From positions 4,119,501-4,183,500 of the forward strand of contig OU015670.1 in the NCBI GenBank assembly GCA_907165275.2: DNA of 64,000 bases. Reading direction: 5' to 3'. Both the position numbers and the translations under genes were made by a program. This stretch comes from Zygaena filipendulae. Lineage: Eukaryota > Arthropoda > Insecta > Lepidoptera > Zygaenidae. Below are positions 1 to 11,125 of this stretch, one piece after another. Positions within the stretch are counted from its first letter, which is position 1; each line of letters opens with the position of its first letter. The notes under the pieces are model-generated. The model saw nothing but the letters and a program-made list of their open reading frames with translations. It ran no database searches and had not been told where the DNA came from.

Positions 1-99
1 AAACAAGTGTCATGTGGAGTCCCTGTCCAATGACAACCTACATCCTTCATGACTAACCCCAAGCCAACTAAAATCTTAGAAGGTTGGGTCTTTTTAAAA

Positions 100-380
100 A
101 TGAATCGCCATTTTCCTTGGTCACGGGCCACGGCATCACGCGTAAACGGCTGGACGAATTTCGCTAATTTTTTTTGTTGTGTTTGTTATTGTAAGGAGAA
201 GAAGAATATGAAAGAAGTTTTTGAGTCTCTGCGGGGATTCCGAAACTCACGCGGCTAAATCTCCGTAACGGTTGGACCGATTTTGACGGGACTTTCACTT
301 GTTATAAGGAGTAGGCTACTTTGTAGTTCCTGCGCGAACTCCGAAACTCACGCGGGTGAAACCGCAGGGCACAGCTAGTA
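100..380 (+). repeat. SINE-like lepidopteran dispersed repeat
   Basis: Ends in the recurring tail CGGGTGAAACCGCAGGGCAC followed by AGCTAGT. The body (GGAGAAGAAGA, a 'TTCCTGCG' block, 'GGTTGGACCGATTTTGA') recurs at 17640-17795 and 36540-36770, so it is a dispersed family, not a gene. Confidence 0.6.
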
Positions 381-939
381 TTATATAAAGTAACTTATCA
401 CTGACTTATCAACCCTTCGTTAAACAGTTATTGAAAAAATTAAACTTGCTAAACACACAGACAGTACCTACCAAATTATGGTTTTATTATATTATCTATA
501 TTTTGTGCTACTAGTTTCTTTTTGAGACGGAAATAAAACGAGAGGCAAAAGATTTTTGGGAGTTCAAACCCTAAGAGATTGAAAATGTTTGTACGGATTA
601 ATGAAACAATGCCTTTATGTTCCTCCAATCGAAGCTTAACCTACCTGTAAAAACCGCATGATAATCCGTTCAGTGGTTCCGGAGATTATTATTGTGAACA
701 GGACACGCGGATTCTATAGGTACCTACTTTTTATGAAAATAGTAGCGCTAGTTCGTAGTAGAAGAGCTACGTCCGGTCCCCTAGTGTCTTAATTATCTCG
801 CTTCTGCCTTCTAGCTACAGTTTTATCATGATTAATGTAGGTTAGTTAGATGTATAGAGAAGATATTACTATTTTAATAATGACTCATCCAGAAATTACG
901 TAATTAAAGATACGATGCTACCCATGATCTCTCTGATCA

Positions 940-1262
940 TTAACCGACTTCCCAAAAAGGAGGAGGTTCTCAATTCGACGCGTACGTTTTTTTATGTTTG
1001 TTACTTCATAACTTTCGATTGCGTGAAACGATTTTGATGATTCTTTTTTGTTTGAAAGGGTATACTCCCACTTAGGTCCTATTGCCACCAAATCGGGATC
1101 TGATGATGGGATCTTGGATCTTTTATCTATTGGTGAAAACAGCATGAAAATCCTTTCAGTCGTCTTTGAGTTTATCGCGAAAAGACAGACAGCCAGACAC
1201 ACAGACAGACAGACAGATAGACAGACAAACGCGGCGGAGGACTTTGTTTTATAATAATTAAA
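940..1262 (+). repeat. Dispersed repeat starting AACCGACTTCC, ending in (ACAG)n
   Basis: Begins with AACCGACTTCCCAAAAAGGA, continues through 'GATTTTGATGATTC' and 'TCTGATGATGGGATCTTGG', and ends in an ACAGACAG microsatellite (about 1183-1227) followed by GACTTTGTTTTATAATAATT. Related copies lie near 46070 and 47450-47660. Open frames here on both strands are repeat by-products. Confidence 0.65.
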
Positions 1263-2593
1263 TAAAGATGAAGCATGCTTATTTGCGCCAAGCAAAGAAT
1301 GATAAGGTATTCAATAGTTATTTGGCTGATAAAATGTCCGATACGTGACGTTATTTGAAAATGTGATGGTTATCATTACATGATAAAAATATTATGAAGT
1401 GGGCCAAAGATTTTTTTTAATCAATAATATCTTTTGTGCTGTCTAATCTTCTCCACAAAATTAATACAGGTGTCAGTCTCTCAGTGTCAAGCGGCCTGTA
1501 GTATCGTCAAGGATGTTACGGAGCTTATACCGGATACGGATACCTCCGGTTCCGAACTTCTGACTTCCGCTGCGACACTTTTAAATAAGGAGCTTTTAAT
1601 CGGAGGATGCTGCATGTCGTGCGGGGAACCGGGGTGCGTGCTTTTTGTCGTCAATTACTATCGTCTTTTTGACTGTATGATTTACGGAAGATGATTAATA
1701 TATCTCTCTTCTGCAACGATCTCCGACTCCGATTCCGACTTAGACAAACCAAATTTAAAACCTCCGACTCCGACATAGATTCCGATAAACTTGTAACGAG
1801 GCGGCCGTATACTCGTTACGATATCCTGCCTCATTTGTATTACGTTTTATTTTCAAAAGATATGTTCCTTTTTATATTCTAATGTTCTTTTTATAAATTT
1901 CAAATAATTTTTGTATTCTGATTTTGTATTTTATTACGGACTCCAATTTTAGATCTCAAACAATAAACACCTAAATTATCATTGCATCAAATAAATTATT
2001 TTACCATTTTATTATTTTTATTGAGCTAGCCGAAGGCCTTATTATTACTTCCGAACCTCACAAACTAGGTACCTACTACCTCCGTAACATCGCTACTATC
2101 GTCTTCTTGACTGTTTTATTTTATTTTTTTTTAATTTCACTCCAAAGCCGAAGAATACGTTTTGTTCTATTTCTCCGTACTCGTTCTGTTTTACGAATTC
2201 CGAAAATCACGTTATAACTGTACTACCGGCATTCTACCCAAACAATGTACCATAAAACCACAGACATAGAATCGGCTAGTGGCTACGCATACGAAAAGGA
2301 AATTATTATTCATAGATAATAATATTAGTTTATGGTTAATGTAATAAAACTTTACAGATTAACATACCAGTTACTAAATATTAAAAAAAAATTGAAGTAG
2401 ACATTTCAACATTGTGCTACGCATGTGATATTTGATATTTATTTTCTCTTTAAAAATGACATTTAAATTTTATGTCAAAATTAAATAAATTCACTAAAGA
2501 GATCGTCAATATGATTAAATAATATGATGCCGGCATTTTCAGCTGATTTTCATCCAAAAAAATAGAAGATTTACACGAATTATACTTTTTATA

Positions 2594-2986
2594 CAGGGTG
2601 TCCCGTAAATCGACGTCATGCCAGAACCGGGTGTTAGGATAGGATAAGTCATAACTTAACAGAAAAACGTAAAAAAATAATCTTTAAGATTTATAAGAAT
2701 TATAAAAATTTACACCCTGCAACGGTTCTTTAACTCCTATTGCTACACACCTTAACGTTTTTTCAATTTTCTTCTTATTGTGTAATCCTGAATAGTGTTT
2801 CTGAAAACTACTGCTTAAAATTAAAGTTTTTTCCAGTGAAGTTTGCAAAATTATTGCTTTCGTCAGTTTTTAATGACTGTCCTTTTTTTTAATAGGCATA
2901 GCAAAGATTTTTATATTTTTCTGTTAACAGCTGTTATGACTTAGCCTACCTGGTTCTGGCTTGACGTCGATTTTCGGGACTACCTG
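2594..2986. mobile_element. MITE with CAGGGTGTCCC ends and TA target duplication
   Basis: The left end CAGGGTGTCCCGTAAATCGA is matched in inverted orientation by the right end, whose complement begins CAGGTAGTCCCGAAAATCGA. The inverted similarity extends about 80 bp inward (GTCATAAC, TTAACAGAAAAA). TA dinucleotides flank both ends (2592-2593 and 2987-2988), as for Tc1/mariner-type insertion. There is no coding capacity. The same end motif occurs singly near 33610. Confidence 0.8.
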
Positions 2987-3114
2987 TATATCTTAGCCTG
3001 GAACAAAATCTTGGCCCGCTTGGCGAACTTGCCTTATTTGTTATAATTTATGTCTGTGCATAATATGAGACCACATTTAGACTACCGTTCACTGGAATGA
3101 ATATCGTATGCACA

Positions 3115-3300
3115 TACTAGCTGTGCCCCGCGGGGCGCGATTTCAATTTCGGAGTTCTCGGGGGAATTCCGGAATAAAAAGTACCATGTGTCCTCTGTAT
3201 CCCTAACAACGTGCATGCAAAATTTCATGATGATCGCTTGAGCCGTTAAGGCGGGAAAGCGTAACAAATAAACAAATTATAATATTAATGAGGATATACT
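3115..3300 (-). repeat. SINE-like repeat (type A), reverse orientation
   Basis: Starts at CTAGCTGTGCCCCGCGG and runs through GGAATTCCGGAATAAAAAGT, 'GCATGCAAAATTTCATGATG' and 'GCGGGAAAGCGTAACAAA' to a TATAATATTAATGAGGAT end. This is the commonest repeat in the window and an internal reference for the other copies. Confidence 0.75.
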
Positions 3301-3923
3301 ACATAATATTTACACTTATACCTACTACTAGCACGTTATACCCTATAGATGTATTTAGTGTCGCTTTTTCGTTTCATCGGTTTTCAAATCACAACGGTGC
3401 TAAAGAAGTATTTGCTTATAGGGAGAATTCCATATTCGTAAAAAGTACAAAGCTTGTAGTTTTTGACATACTATGGAAGTGTTTTGACAGGAAAAAGCAA
3501 GGAGGAAAAAGGAACGATTAAATAAATCATTAACATTGAATTTCGATATTGAACGTTCTTACTGAACCCTTCGTTGTGCGATACATTACGCACTTGGCCG
3601 GTCTTGTTTTTGTAAATCAATGCTTCCTATAATGTCAAATTGAATTAAAATAATGAATAATGATGATATCGAGAGATAACGACGCACATCAGTCATCACC
3701 CATTTTTATCTATTTTAGTGTACCTACGCATAGTAGTGTACATTAATAATTCCAATTGCTTATCGAATAATGTTTGGATATTATATTATACCATCAGTAA
3801 TGTTTTAACCTTTTCACCGGCATCTCCACAATATCACCGATCACGGTCTATGAAAGACGTGCTCCTGGGTCCCGAAACATAATATTACGTTAGCTACTAA
3901 CAAACCACTGTACTGACTCTTAT
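3301..3923. other. Intergenic stretch, nothing recognised
   Basis: AT-rich sequence without a recognisable gene. A 77-codon frame at 3288-3521 begins inside the preceding repeat's end and has no family signature. Confidence 0.5.
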
Positions 3924-3924
3924 A

Positions 3925-4275
3925 CAACGTGTTAATGAATTATCTGAAAACCTGATACACCCCATTTAAAAAAATAAACAATAATATGATTAAAATATAT
4001 TTTACGTCCAAAAAATGTATACTTTAAAAGTGATTCAACATTAGTTTGGAGGTGACCTATCTACGAAATTCCAAGCGCTACGCCCGCGCCTACCGGTTCG
4101 AGTTTCTTGCTGCGGGCGGCGCGGCGTACGCGCCAAATATTGTATTATAAATAATTTAGACATGGGCTAGTAAAAATGAAGAAATATAACCTATATTAAA
4201 ACATAGTGTGATCGATTCGCTAGTTCATTCTGAGCAAACTACTTTCTAGTTTTCAGTTAATTCATTAACACGTTG
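3925..4275. mobile_element. MITE family 'CAACGTG', copy 1 (full length)
   Basis: Terminal inverted repeats of about 27 bp: CAACGTGTTAATGAATTATC on the left, with the right end the complement of CAACGTGTTAATGAATTAAC, followed by TGAAAAC. TA flanks both ends. The interior (GGAGGTGACCTATCTACG, GGCGCGTACGCCGCCC-like) is non-coding. Other copies: 19370-19797, 25500-25683, 50269-50607 and 54526-54848. Confidence 0.9.
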
Positions 4276-4306
4276 TATTTATTAGATTAAATAATATATG
4301 TATATA

Positions 4307-4404
4307 GTGAGTGGGAGGAAGATGAAAAACGGGGAAACACAAAAAAAAAATTGTGTTACCTCGTAGGTACTCATCTTCCTTCTCATCTTCCCCCCACTCA
4401 CTTA
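4307..4404. mobile_element. Small palindromic element
   Basis: AGTGAGTGGGAGGAAGATGA on the left is mirrored on the right by TCATCTTCCCCCCACTCACT. The whole unit is under 100 bp and carries no gene. Probably a very short MITE remnant. Confidence 0.5.
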
Positions 4405-4975
4405 CATATAATACATTCCCAACACTAGGAGAATTAATGCCTACAGCGTGTACAGGTCTGGAGGTAATAGCCATCTTTTCGTAGCCTTAACATTAAGCCT
4501 ACAAAATGTGGCGGTGAAAGAGTTAATCAAAGCATTTCACAATGTATTACAAATTACAATACCTTAAAATTATAACAGAAAACTAGTGTTAACCCTACTT
4601 GAAAGATAGTTTGATTTAAAGTTCCGTTATAGAAATAAACAAAACCGATCGACGGACGTGGGCGTGGAGCGGCGCTAAATTAATCTGCGGATTCTTCAGT
4701 AACACGCATACAACACGAATACGTGTACGACTTAATCAGACTCTTTAGCCGGACTTTTAATGGCTTCGCTACTTACTCTCATCAACTATGTAAATGTAGT
4801 TTTTGATCGTTGATGTTTAAAGTCCACTGTTCCGCTCATAACTCATTTTCCGCGAACCGATTGCGACATTAAAGTACTTAAAGATAATATTATGTTTATG
4901 TAAGTTGGTAGGTAACCGCAAAAACCTAGTTTAATTCCGTTCCTAAATGTAGACGTTTGTTAGTTAGTGTAGACT

Positions 4976-5001
4976 ATGGACCAATTAATTAATTGGTCCA
5001 T
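4976..5001. repeat. Perfect 26-bp palindrome
   Basis: The sequence ATGGACCAATTAA is followed immediately by its exact reverse complement. No loop bases. Function unknown. Confidence 0.9.
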
Positions 5002-5796
5002 GGTGTAGACGTAGCTTTTATAGGTAGGGTTGCCAACATCTGTTTTTGATAAAAAAATAACGTACCTATCACCTTTTTTAAGTAGGGAAAAAAAGTATTT
5101 GAAAGAAAAAGAAAGTATTTTTAAAATTTTACTTATTTTTGTTTATTTCTCCTCTTGAAGAATTAATTTTTGTGTGTGTAAGAAAAGTAGAATAGGAATA
5201 AACTAGATAACAGCTAGATAGATAGCTATCTGATACAACGGATATGATGGAGACGGACAGGCAGAGATGTAACGAAAGGGGCAGCCAAAGTTATGATCGA
5301 GACTATTAGCTGAGCGACACATTTAAAATAAACAAAGAACTATAATAAGCAATTGCACCAACATAGTTATAGATTATACAGCATACCAGATATCCGTAGG
5401 GAACACGGAGCAGTGCCTGGGACTTGCGACCCAGGTGTAGGTGTAATGGGGCCCCTTTACAATGTATGAACGCTCACCTCCACTGCCCGTGCTCCCGACT
5501 TAAGCAAACCTCTGGAAACAACCTTTAATTAATTAAATGACACAGCACACGTAATATCTATAGCCACTAGATTGAAACGACACTATAACTGCTCTGAACC
5601 GAACACAAAGTAACAATGAATCGTCGCTTCGCATACCCGCATTTTATATCAAGTTCTAACAAAGACGAGTTGGGCAGTGGAGTGGAGGAGTGGAAACGTT
5701 ATTGATAACGAAACTACCTTTACGCCGACATGTGCTTCTAGCGACTAACAGTTTTATCATCCTTAAACTTTTGGAATATTCTTGGATCTTTACCAA

Positions 5797-5868
5797 GGGT
5801 TTAAACCCGATAAAAGCTAGCCTTTTACGATCTGTCCGACAGGCAGGATTTATCGGGTTTAAACTTTA
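5797..5868. repeat. Inverted repeat with nested GTTTAAAC
   Basis: GGGTTTAAACCCGATAAA on the left is mirrored by TTTATCGGGTTTAAAC on the right, about 36 bp apart. The left arm is itself nearly palindromic. Possibly a MITE remnant. Confidence 0.55.
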
Positions 5869-5884
5869 AAACCAAGCACCGGGT

Positions 5885-6135
5885 TGATTGCTCATCTATA
5901 ACCTGTAAAATGCTTTGTCCTGAATAATTAACGGGACCTGTGACGGATACGGACACAGCCCAAACTGCTGATTGTAGATACCTGAAAAGTTTCAGGTACG
6001 ATAGGCATCCGATAAGAAAGGATTTTCCGAAATTTTACCCCTAAGGGAGTGAAAAAGGGGGGCAAAGTTTGTGTGGAACAATTTCGCGAACTCGCGGCTC
6101 CGAAATTATCGCGGGTGAAATCGCGTGGGACAGCT
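5885..6135 (+). repeat. SINE-like repeat (type B)
   Basis: Shares ATGCTTTGTCCTGAATAATT, 'CTGAAAAGTTTCAGGTACGAT' and 'AAAGGATTTTCCGAAATTTT' with copies at 10495-10580 (+), 17400-17650 (-) and 30405-30640 (-). Ends in a GCGTGGGACAGCTAG tail. Confidence 0.6.
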
Positions 6136-6484
6136 AGGCTATAATGATTACACCCAGCTTATACAAATTTCACTTCTTTTTAATATTAGTGACTAGACAT
6201 GTATCGTAGGTAGGTACACCAGGTGACAGAGAATTCATAATTAGGTACAAATGTGACAAACAGGAAACAGACATCGGGATCGCGTTGCACGTTGGGACCG
6301 CGTCATAGAGTCAGCAAAATAGGTAGGTTAGTGGTTCGCCATTACATAAATTAATGTGTATTGTTTATTTTAACATCTGCGACTCTGATAGAAGCTCGAC
6401 CGTTGCCAACACTTTGACGTCACACTGTTCACAATTTTGTCATGGCTGACGTAGATTAACGTCATTGGCTATTGAATATTAAAA

Positions 6485-6815
6485 AAAACTCATCAAAATA
6501 GATACACCCGGCTTTCACTTAGAAAATAAAAGATAAAAGAGTATAGAATCCGTATATCCGAATTGAATATTTTTAACAAAAATTGACATAAAAGAAAAAA
6601 AAGTTTAAAATTCTTTTCTGTCTGTCTTTCAGTTTGTCTGTTCGCGATAATCACCAAATCTACTGAACGGGTTGTCATGCGGTTTTCACAGGTAGATTAA
6701 GCGTAGCCTGGAGCTACATACATATGCTTTGTTTCGTTTAAATCGAATGTTCGGAAAAAAGTCGTTATATAAAAACGTTCCACGCGGGTGAAACCGCGGA
6801 GCACAGCTTGTCAAA
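6485..6815 (-). repeat. SINE-like repeat (type D) with TCTGTCTG run
   Basis: Inverse of the copies at 11895-12185 and 14020-14262. Contains GTATAGAATCCG, a TCTGTCTGTC stretch, 'GGTTTTCACAGGTAGATTAAGC', and ends with GGGTGAAACCGCGGAGCACA. Confidence 0.6.
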
Positions 6816-7104
6816 AATAAAGGAGATTTTTAAATATTTAACTGTACAATTGAATATTAATTAGATACCAAAACAAGACAAAAAAACATACGTATACAGT
6901 CGAACAACGTATACAGTCGAACATGGAATCTATGTACCTATATTCTGGAAGACGGTTAAAAAAAGTTTATTGTTATCAACCAGACGATTGTCACTTGCGA
7001 GCGCCACATTATCAATTTGTTTTAAATAGGTTAAATATTTCAAGATACACAATAATGTATAAGTAGGTGCTATGTATGTAAATCCTTACTACCTACATTT
7101 AATT

Positions 7105-9055
7105 AATCAGAATGTGAGTTTATTTGTTTGTGACGCTTTCTCACCGTAATCACTCAACCGATCATCATGAAATTTCGCATACATTTTGTCAAGGGTACAG
7201 AAAAGGACACAGGGTATTTTGCATTTCGGAATTCCCGTGGGATCTCCGAAATGAATGCGGGCTAAATTGCGGGGAACAACTAATTATAAGCTTACGAAAG
7301 CTTTATTAAAGTGAGTTTGTACTTTGTTGGTTACACTTTCACGTCTCAACGGCTCAACCGATCATCATGAAATCTTGCATACACATTGTCAGGGGTACAG
7401 AGAAGGACATAGAGTACTTTTTGTCCCGGAATTCCTTCGGCAACTCCGAAATTAATGCGGGTGAAACCGCAGGGAACAGCTAGTAGGTATAAGCATAAAT
7501 CCTTAGGTACTATTATTAAAACGAAAGTGAGTTTGTTTATTTGGTACACTCTCACGCCTTAACGGCTAAAGCGATAGCCATGAAATTTTGCATACTACTC
7601 GTGAGGGGCACAGAAAAGGATATCGGGTACTTTTATCCTGGATTCCCGCGGGATCTCCAAAGATAACGCGGGTGAACCGTGAAATCGCGGGGAACAGCTC
7701 GTTAACTTTAGTTGTTTTTAGTTGTTTTGTCGGTATACTATTAGTCCATATATTTTTTTTTTTAAAGATAAACTGCGGTTAAAACTACCGGGGAAAGAAA
7801 GGCAATTTTTTATTGGTCTTAGTAACAGCTACGAGTATAAATGTGTGGATCGCCTGACGTATTTACGATGCTCTTAGCTGAAGATAAAAATGTTATAGTC
7901 CATGATAAACATGAGTTTATTACGGCAGCCATATTGAAATTTGCACATAACCACCCTGGTCACTCAAATGATTGAGAGGTTATGTAAAATATATAAAAAC
8001 GGCAAAAAAATCATGTCTGTTGTATGGGAGTCCCCCTTAAATATTTGTTTTATTCCAATTTAATTACTTATTTAATTTTAAAGTGAATATATAACTTAAT
8101 ATTCTGTGCATATTACAAGCGTCTACCTGTTGCCGTTATCAATATCGAACAAAAACGTGCAAATAAATCACGTTTGTTGTATGGGAACCCCCCTAAAATA
8201 TTTATTTTATTCTGTTTTTTGTATTTGTTTTTGTTATTGCAATGCAATGGTCGAAAGCTTCGATATGATAAAACCTTTTTAGAGATATTTTTTTCTTTTA
8301 TTTATTTATTTATTGAAAAGCATACACCGTAACATTGGTAGTGATACAATATAGGATATTATAATGAAAAAATTATGGCGCTTTTGAATAGATTTTTCGC
8401 GAAGTGACAGTTTTAAGGCTTGGAAAGACAGATGTGATTATATTTTCTTTGCAACTAAAGAGTATATAACCACTACGTTTTAAAAGAGTGAGAAAATCTA
8501 ACATCATTACTGTCATTGCAAGGGTCGAAAATTCACGCAGGTGAAACCGCGGGCACCAGCTAGTCCTAAATCCTTACTATCCTTAACATTATAAAAGTGA
8601 GTTTGTTGGTTTGTTTGTTTTTTCACGCCTCAACGGCTCAACGGATCATCATGAAATTTTGCATACACGTTGTCAGGGATACAGAGAAGGACATAGGGTA
8701 CCTACTTTTTATTCCGTAATTCCCGCGGGAACTCCGAAGTCACCGCGGGTGAAACCGCTAGGATCAACTACTAATATTATAAGTGCGAATATGAGTTTGT
8801 TACCTACGCTTTCACGCATTACTATTAGGTAGGTACATTAATTACGACATTTTGCATGTACACGTACAGAAAAGGACATAGATACACATTGGGTAGATAC
8901 TTCTATCCTGAAGTTTCCTCGGGAATTTTGCATAGGTACACGTTGTCAGGGGTACAGAAAAGGACTTTAAATGATATTTTTTAAACCGGAATTCCCGCGA
9001 GAACTCCGAAATAAACGCGCGTGAAACCGCGGGGAACAGCTACTAGCTAGTATTA
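7105..9055 (+). repeat. Cluster of type-A SINE-like repeats
   Basis: Near-complete copies sit at about 7105-7290, 7305-7488, 7520-7700 and 8585-8770, with fragments at 8540-8565, 8780-8900 and 8925-9055. All face the same way. Each carries CACGCCTCAACGGCTCAACC, 'CATCATGAAATTTTGCATAC', 'GACATAGGGTACTTTT' and the GGGTGAAACCGC tail. The 7.8-8.5 kb interior is AT-rich with no gene recognised. Short open frames in this stretch are repeat-derived. Confidence 0.75.
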
Positions 9056-9070
9056 TAATATATGATAATA

Positions 9071-9310
9071 GGACATAGATAAGCAACATAGTGTTAACCC
9101 ACACTGGAGAAATTTTGAGTAAATTAAAGTTTTAAAATTATAGGGCCATTTTGTCTCAACATTTTTTACTTATGTTCAATATTTAGTTACATATTTAAAA
9201 AATGTAATAAGGTAAACACATAATTAAAAAACGTTTTCTAACTCTCAATAAATCGTTCTGAATCAATAACTTCGTTTTGTGGGTTAACATGTTATTGCTT
9301 ATCTGCGTCC
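9071..9310. mobile_element. MITE with GGAC ends
   Basis: The left end GGACATAGATAAGCAACATA is mirrored by the complement of the right end, GGACGCAGATAAGCAATAAC, and both continue to GTTAACCCACA, giving arms of about 33 bp. AATA flanks both sides (9067-9070 and 9311-9314), a possible 4-bp target duplication. Confidence 0.7.
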
Positions 9311-10763
9311 AATAATTTATATTAGGTGCGAAATCACAGTAGGTTTTTTGACATATTTTATTCGACAAAAACGCCCTGTCGTGTTGACTTATTTGACGGC
9401 TCGTCATTGTCTTTGAGGAGCGCGCGAGCGTGACGTCACTGACGCCACATATGCGCGAAGTGACGTCATTGGCGATTATCTACGATTATCTATGATTGTT
9501 TAGCTATTTGTGCCAGGAAACAACATCTACCTATATTAGATACATACATACCATGGACCATGGTCATCGTTGCCAATTTTTATCTATAAGTAGGCATAAT
9601 ATTATTATTTATTATATAATTAAAAATTTGGAATCACTTACCAATCATTGAAAAAAAAAAAAATTTAAGCTTATTCTATACTAATATTATAAAGAGCAAG
9701 AGTTGTTGTGAGTTTGTGACGTTGTAGCAAGCGTTTTTATCTTGTGAAAAAACGCTTTTTCTTTCAATTATAATAAATTACAGTGATCCTGAGTTACATA
9801 GGGTACTTTTATCCCGGAATTCCTGCGGCAACTCCGGAGTTTGTAAGTTCGTGACAATGTAGGGCATAATCTCTGGATCTACTGAACCTATTTTAAAAGA
9901 ACCTCCTCCTTTTTGGAAGTCGGTTAAAAAGATTTCACTTATAGGAAGCTACAGTGTTCCTGAGTGACGTAAGGTACTTTTTACCCCGGAATTAACGCGG
10001 AAACTCTGAAATTACCGCGGGTGAAACCGCGGAAGTCAGCTAATCTATCTATTAGTATCTATATCTAATATCTATGTAGATATACTTATAATAAAACTGT
10101 AGAGAGGTCAATTCTGGACACTGAATATATATTCAAAATTAATATTGGAAGATGAATGGTGAACGATACTGATGCCGAAAATGCAATCAGTAAATTTTAT
10201 GTTTGTCTGTCTGTCTGTCCGTCTGTCCGTTGGTCTGTCTGTCTGTATATGCATGCATGGGTCATAAAATACTGAAGGGATTTTAACCAAACTTGGTACG
10301 ATTGTAGTCTACACTCTTGGGCAGGTTATAGGCTATATAACATAACGCTAAGACTCGTAGGAGTTGAGCAGTGACGATAAATTTGAAGCAAGTCGGATGA
10401 AAATGCGCTTTCGAAATCTTATCGTCGAATACGTTGATCATAGACCAAAAGTATGTATTACAAAGATGACAGTCTTAAAAAGATCTACAAAAAAGTCCTC
10501 AATATCTATCTATACATATAAAATGCTTTGTCCTGAATGACTGATGGATCAACGCACAGCCTAAACCTAATACTAATAAATACCTAAACTAAAAAAAACA
10601 AAACATCGAAAAAATATGCAAAAAAAAAACTTTTATAAAAACGTGGGTTTACCTGGGTGTACTTACTGTATTGATTTGTCGGCACGCCAGCGGCATTTCA
10701 AAAGAAAGCGGCGTTGAATGACATATCTATCGGCTATATTATTATCTGTGATCGTACGTCGTA
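9311..10763. other. Non-genic region with repeat fragments and a microsatellite
   Basis: Fragments of SINE-like repeats occur at about 9690-9850, 9885-10045 and 10495-10580. A (CTGT)n microsatellite spans about 10204-10250. No gene seen. Confidence 0.55.
10204..10250. repeat. (CTGT)n microsatellite
   Basis: Imperfect tandem CTGT units, probably the tail of a type-C/D dispersed repeat. Confidence 0.8.
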
Positions 10764-11125
10764 AAAAACAGACTTCCAAAAAAGCTAAAAATAAAAAGCT
10801 AAAAATAACAAAATACCGATTTAATCCAAAAGACAAAAACACACGTAATATTATTATTGGTTTGTGCTACCACTGATCGGTTTGAATTCGGTGACAAGCC
10901 CGCTGGTGTCTGCCCACTTGAGTTGTTCTGCTCACGAAGAGCTGGTGGCAGGAGTCGACTTAGCCCATCTACCCCCTCCATAATTGGCTTGTCACCGACT
11001 TCATACCGATCAGTGGTAGCACAAACCAATAATAATATTACGTGTGTTTTTGTCTTTTGGATTAAATCGGTATTTTGTTATTTTTAGCTTTTTATTTTTA
11101 GCTTTTTTGGAAGTCGGTTTTAATT
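10764..11125. mobile_element. Foldback element, copy 1
   Basis: Two arms of roughly 130 bp are nearly identical in inverted orientation, from ACCGACTTCC-type termini through AAATACCGATTTAATCCAAA and GTGCTACCACTGATCGGT. They are separated by about 90 bp. Two mirror-image 76-codon frames on opposite strands result from this symmetry. Relatives: 43645-44175 (interrupted), 46901-47256 and 63606-63961. Confidence 0.85.

Larger units (their letters stand above)
1..2590. other. Non-genic region with degraded repeats
   Basis: No convincing gene. It contains SINE-like repeat pieces (100-380, 590-720), a PyPu-rich dispersed repeat (940-1262) and a stretch at 1690-1790 rich in CTCCGACTCCGA-type words. 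An open frame at about 1466-1690 follows a possible splice acceptor, but its product is not recognisable and I do not call it. Confidence 0.6.
4405..7104. other. Non-genic region with scattered repeats
   Basis: Contains a perfect 26-bp palindrome (4976-5001), a weak hairpin around 5398-5497, an inverted repeat around 5797-5868 and two dispersed-repeat copies (5885-6135, 6485-6815). No open frame with recognisable coding character. Confidence 0.55.

Noticed and set aside
918..1295. 125-codon minus-strand frame with repeated CLSVCL
   Set aside because: Low-complexity translation of the (ACAG)n microsatellite in a dispersed repeat.
7105..9055. Regularly recurring repeats that could suggest a CRISPR array
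   Set aside because: Units are ~190-bp SINE-like copies of variable length and divergence in a eukaryotic genome, not short repeats with unique spacers.
10799..11087. Two 76-codon open frames on opposite strands with matching protein ends
   Set aside because: They are the two arms of a foldback element read in each direction; the symmetry creates them.
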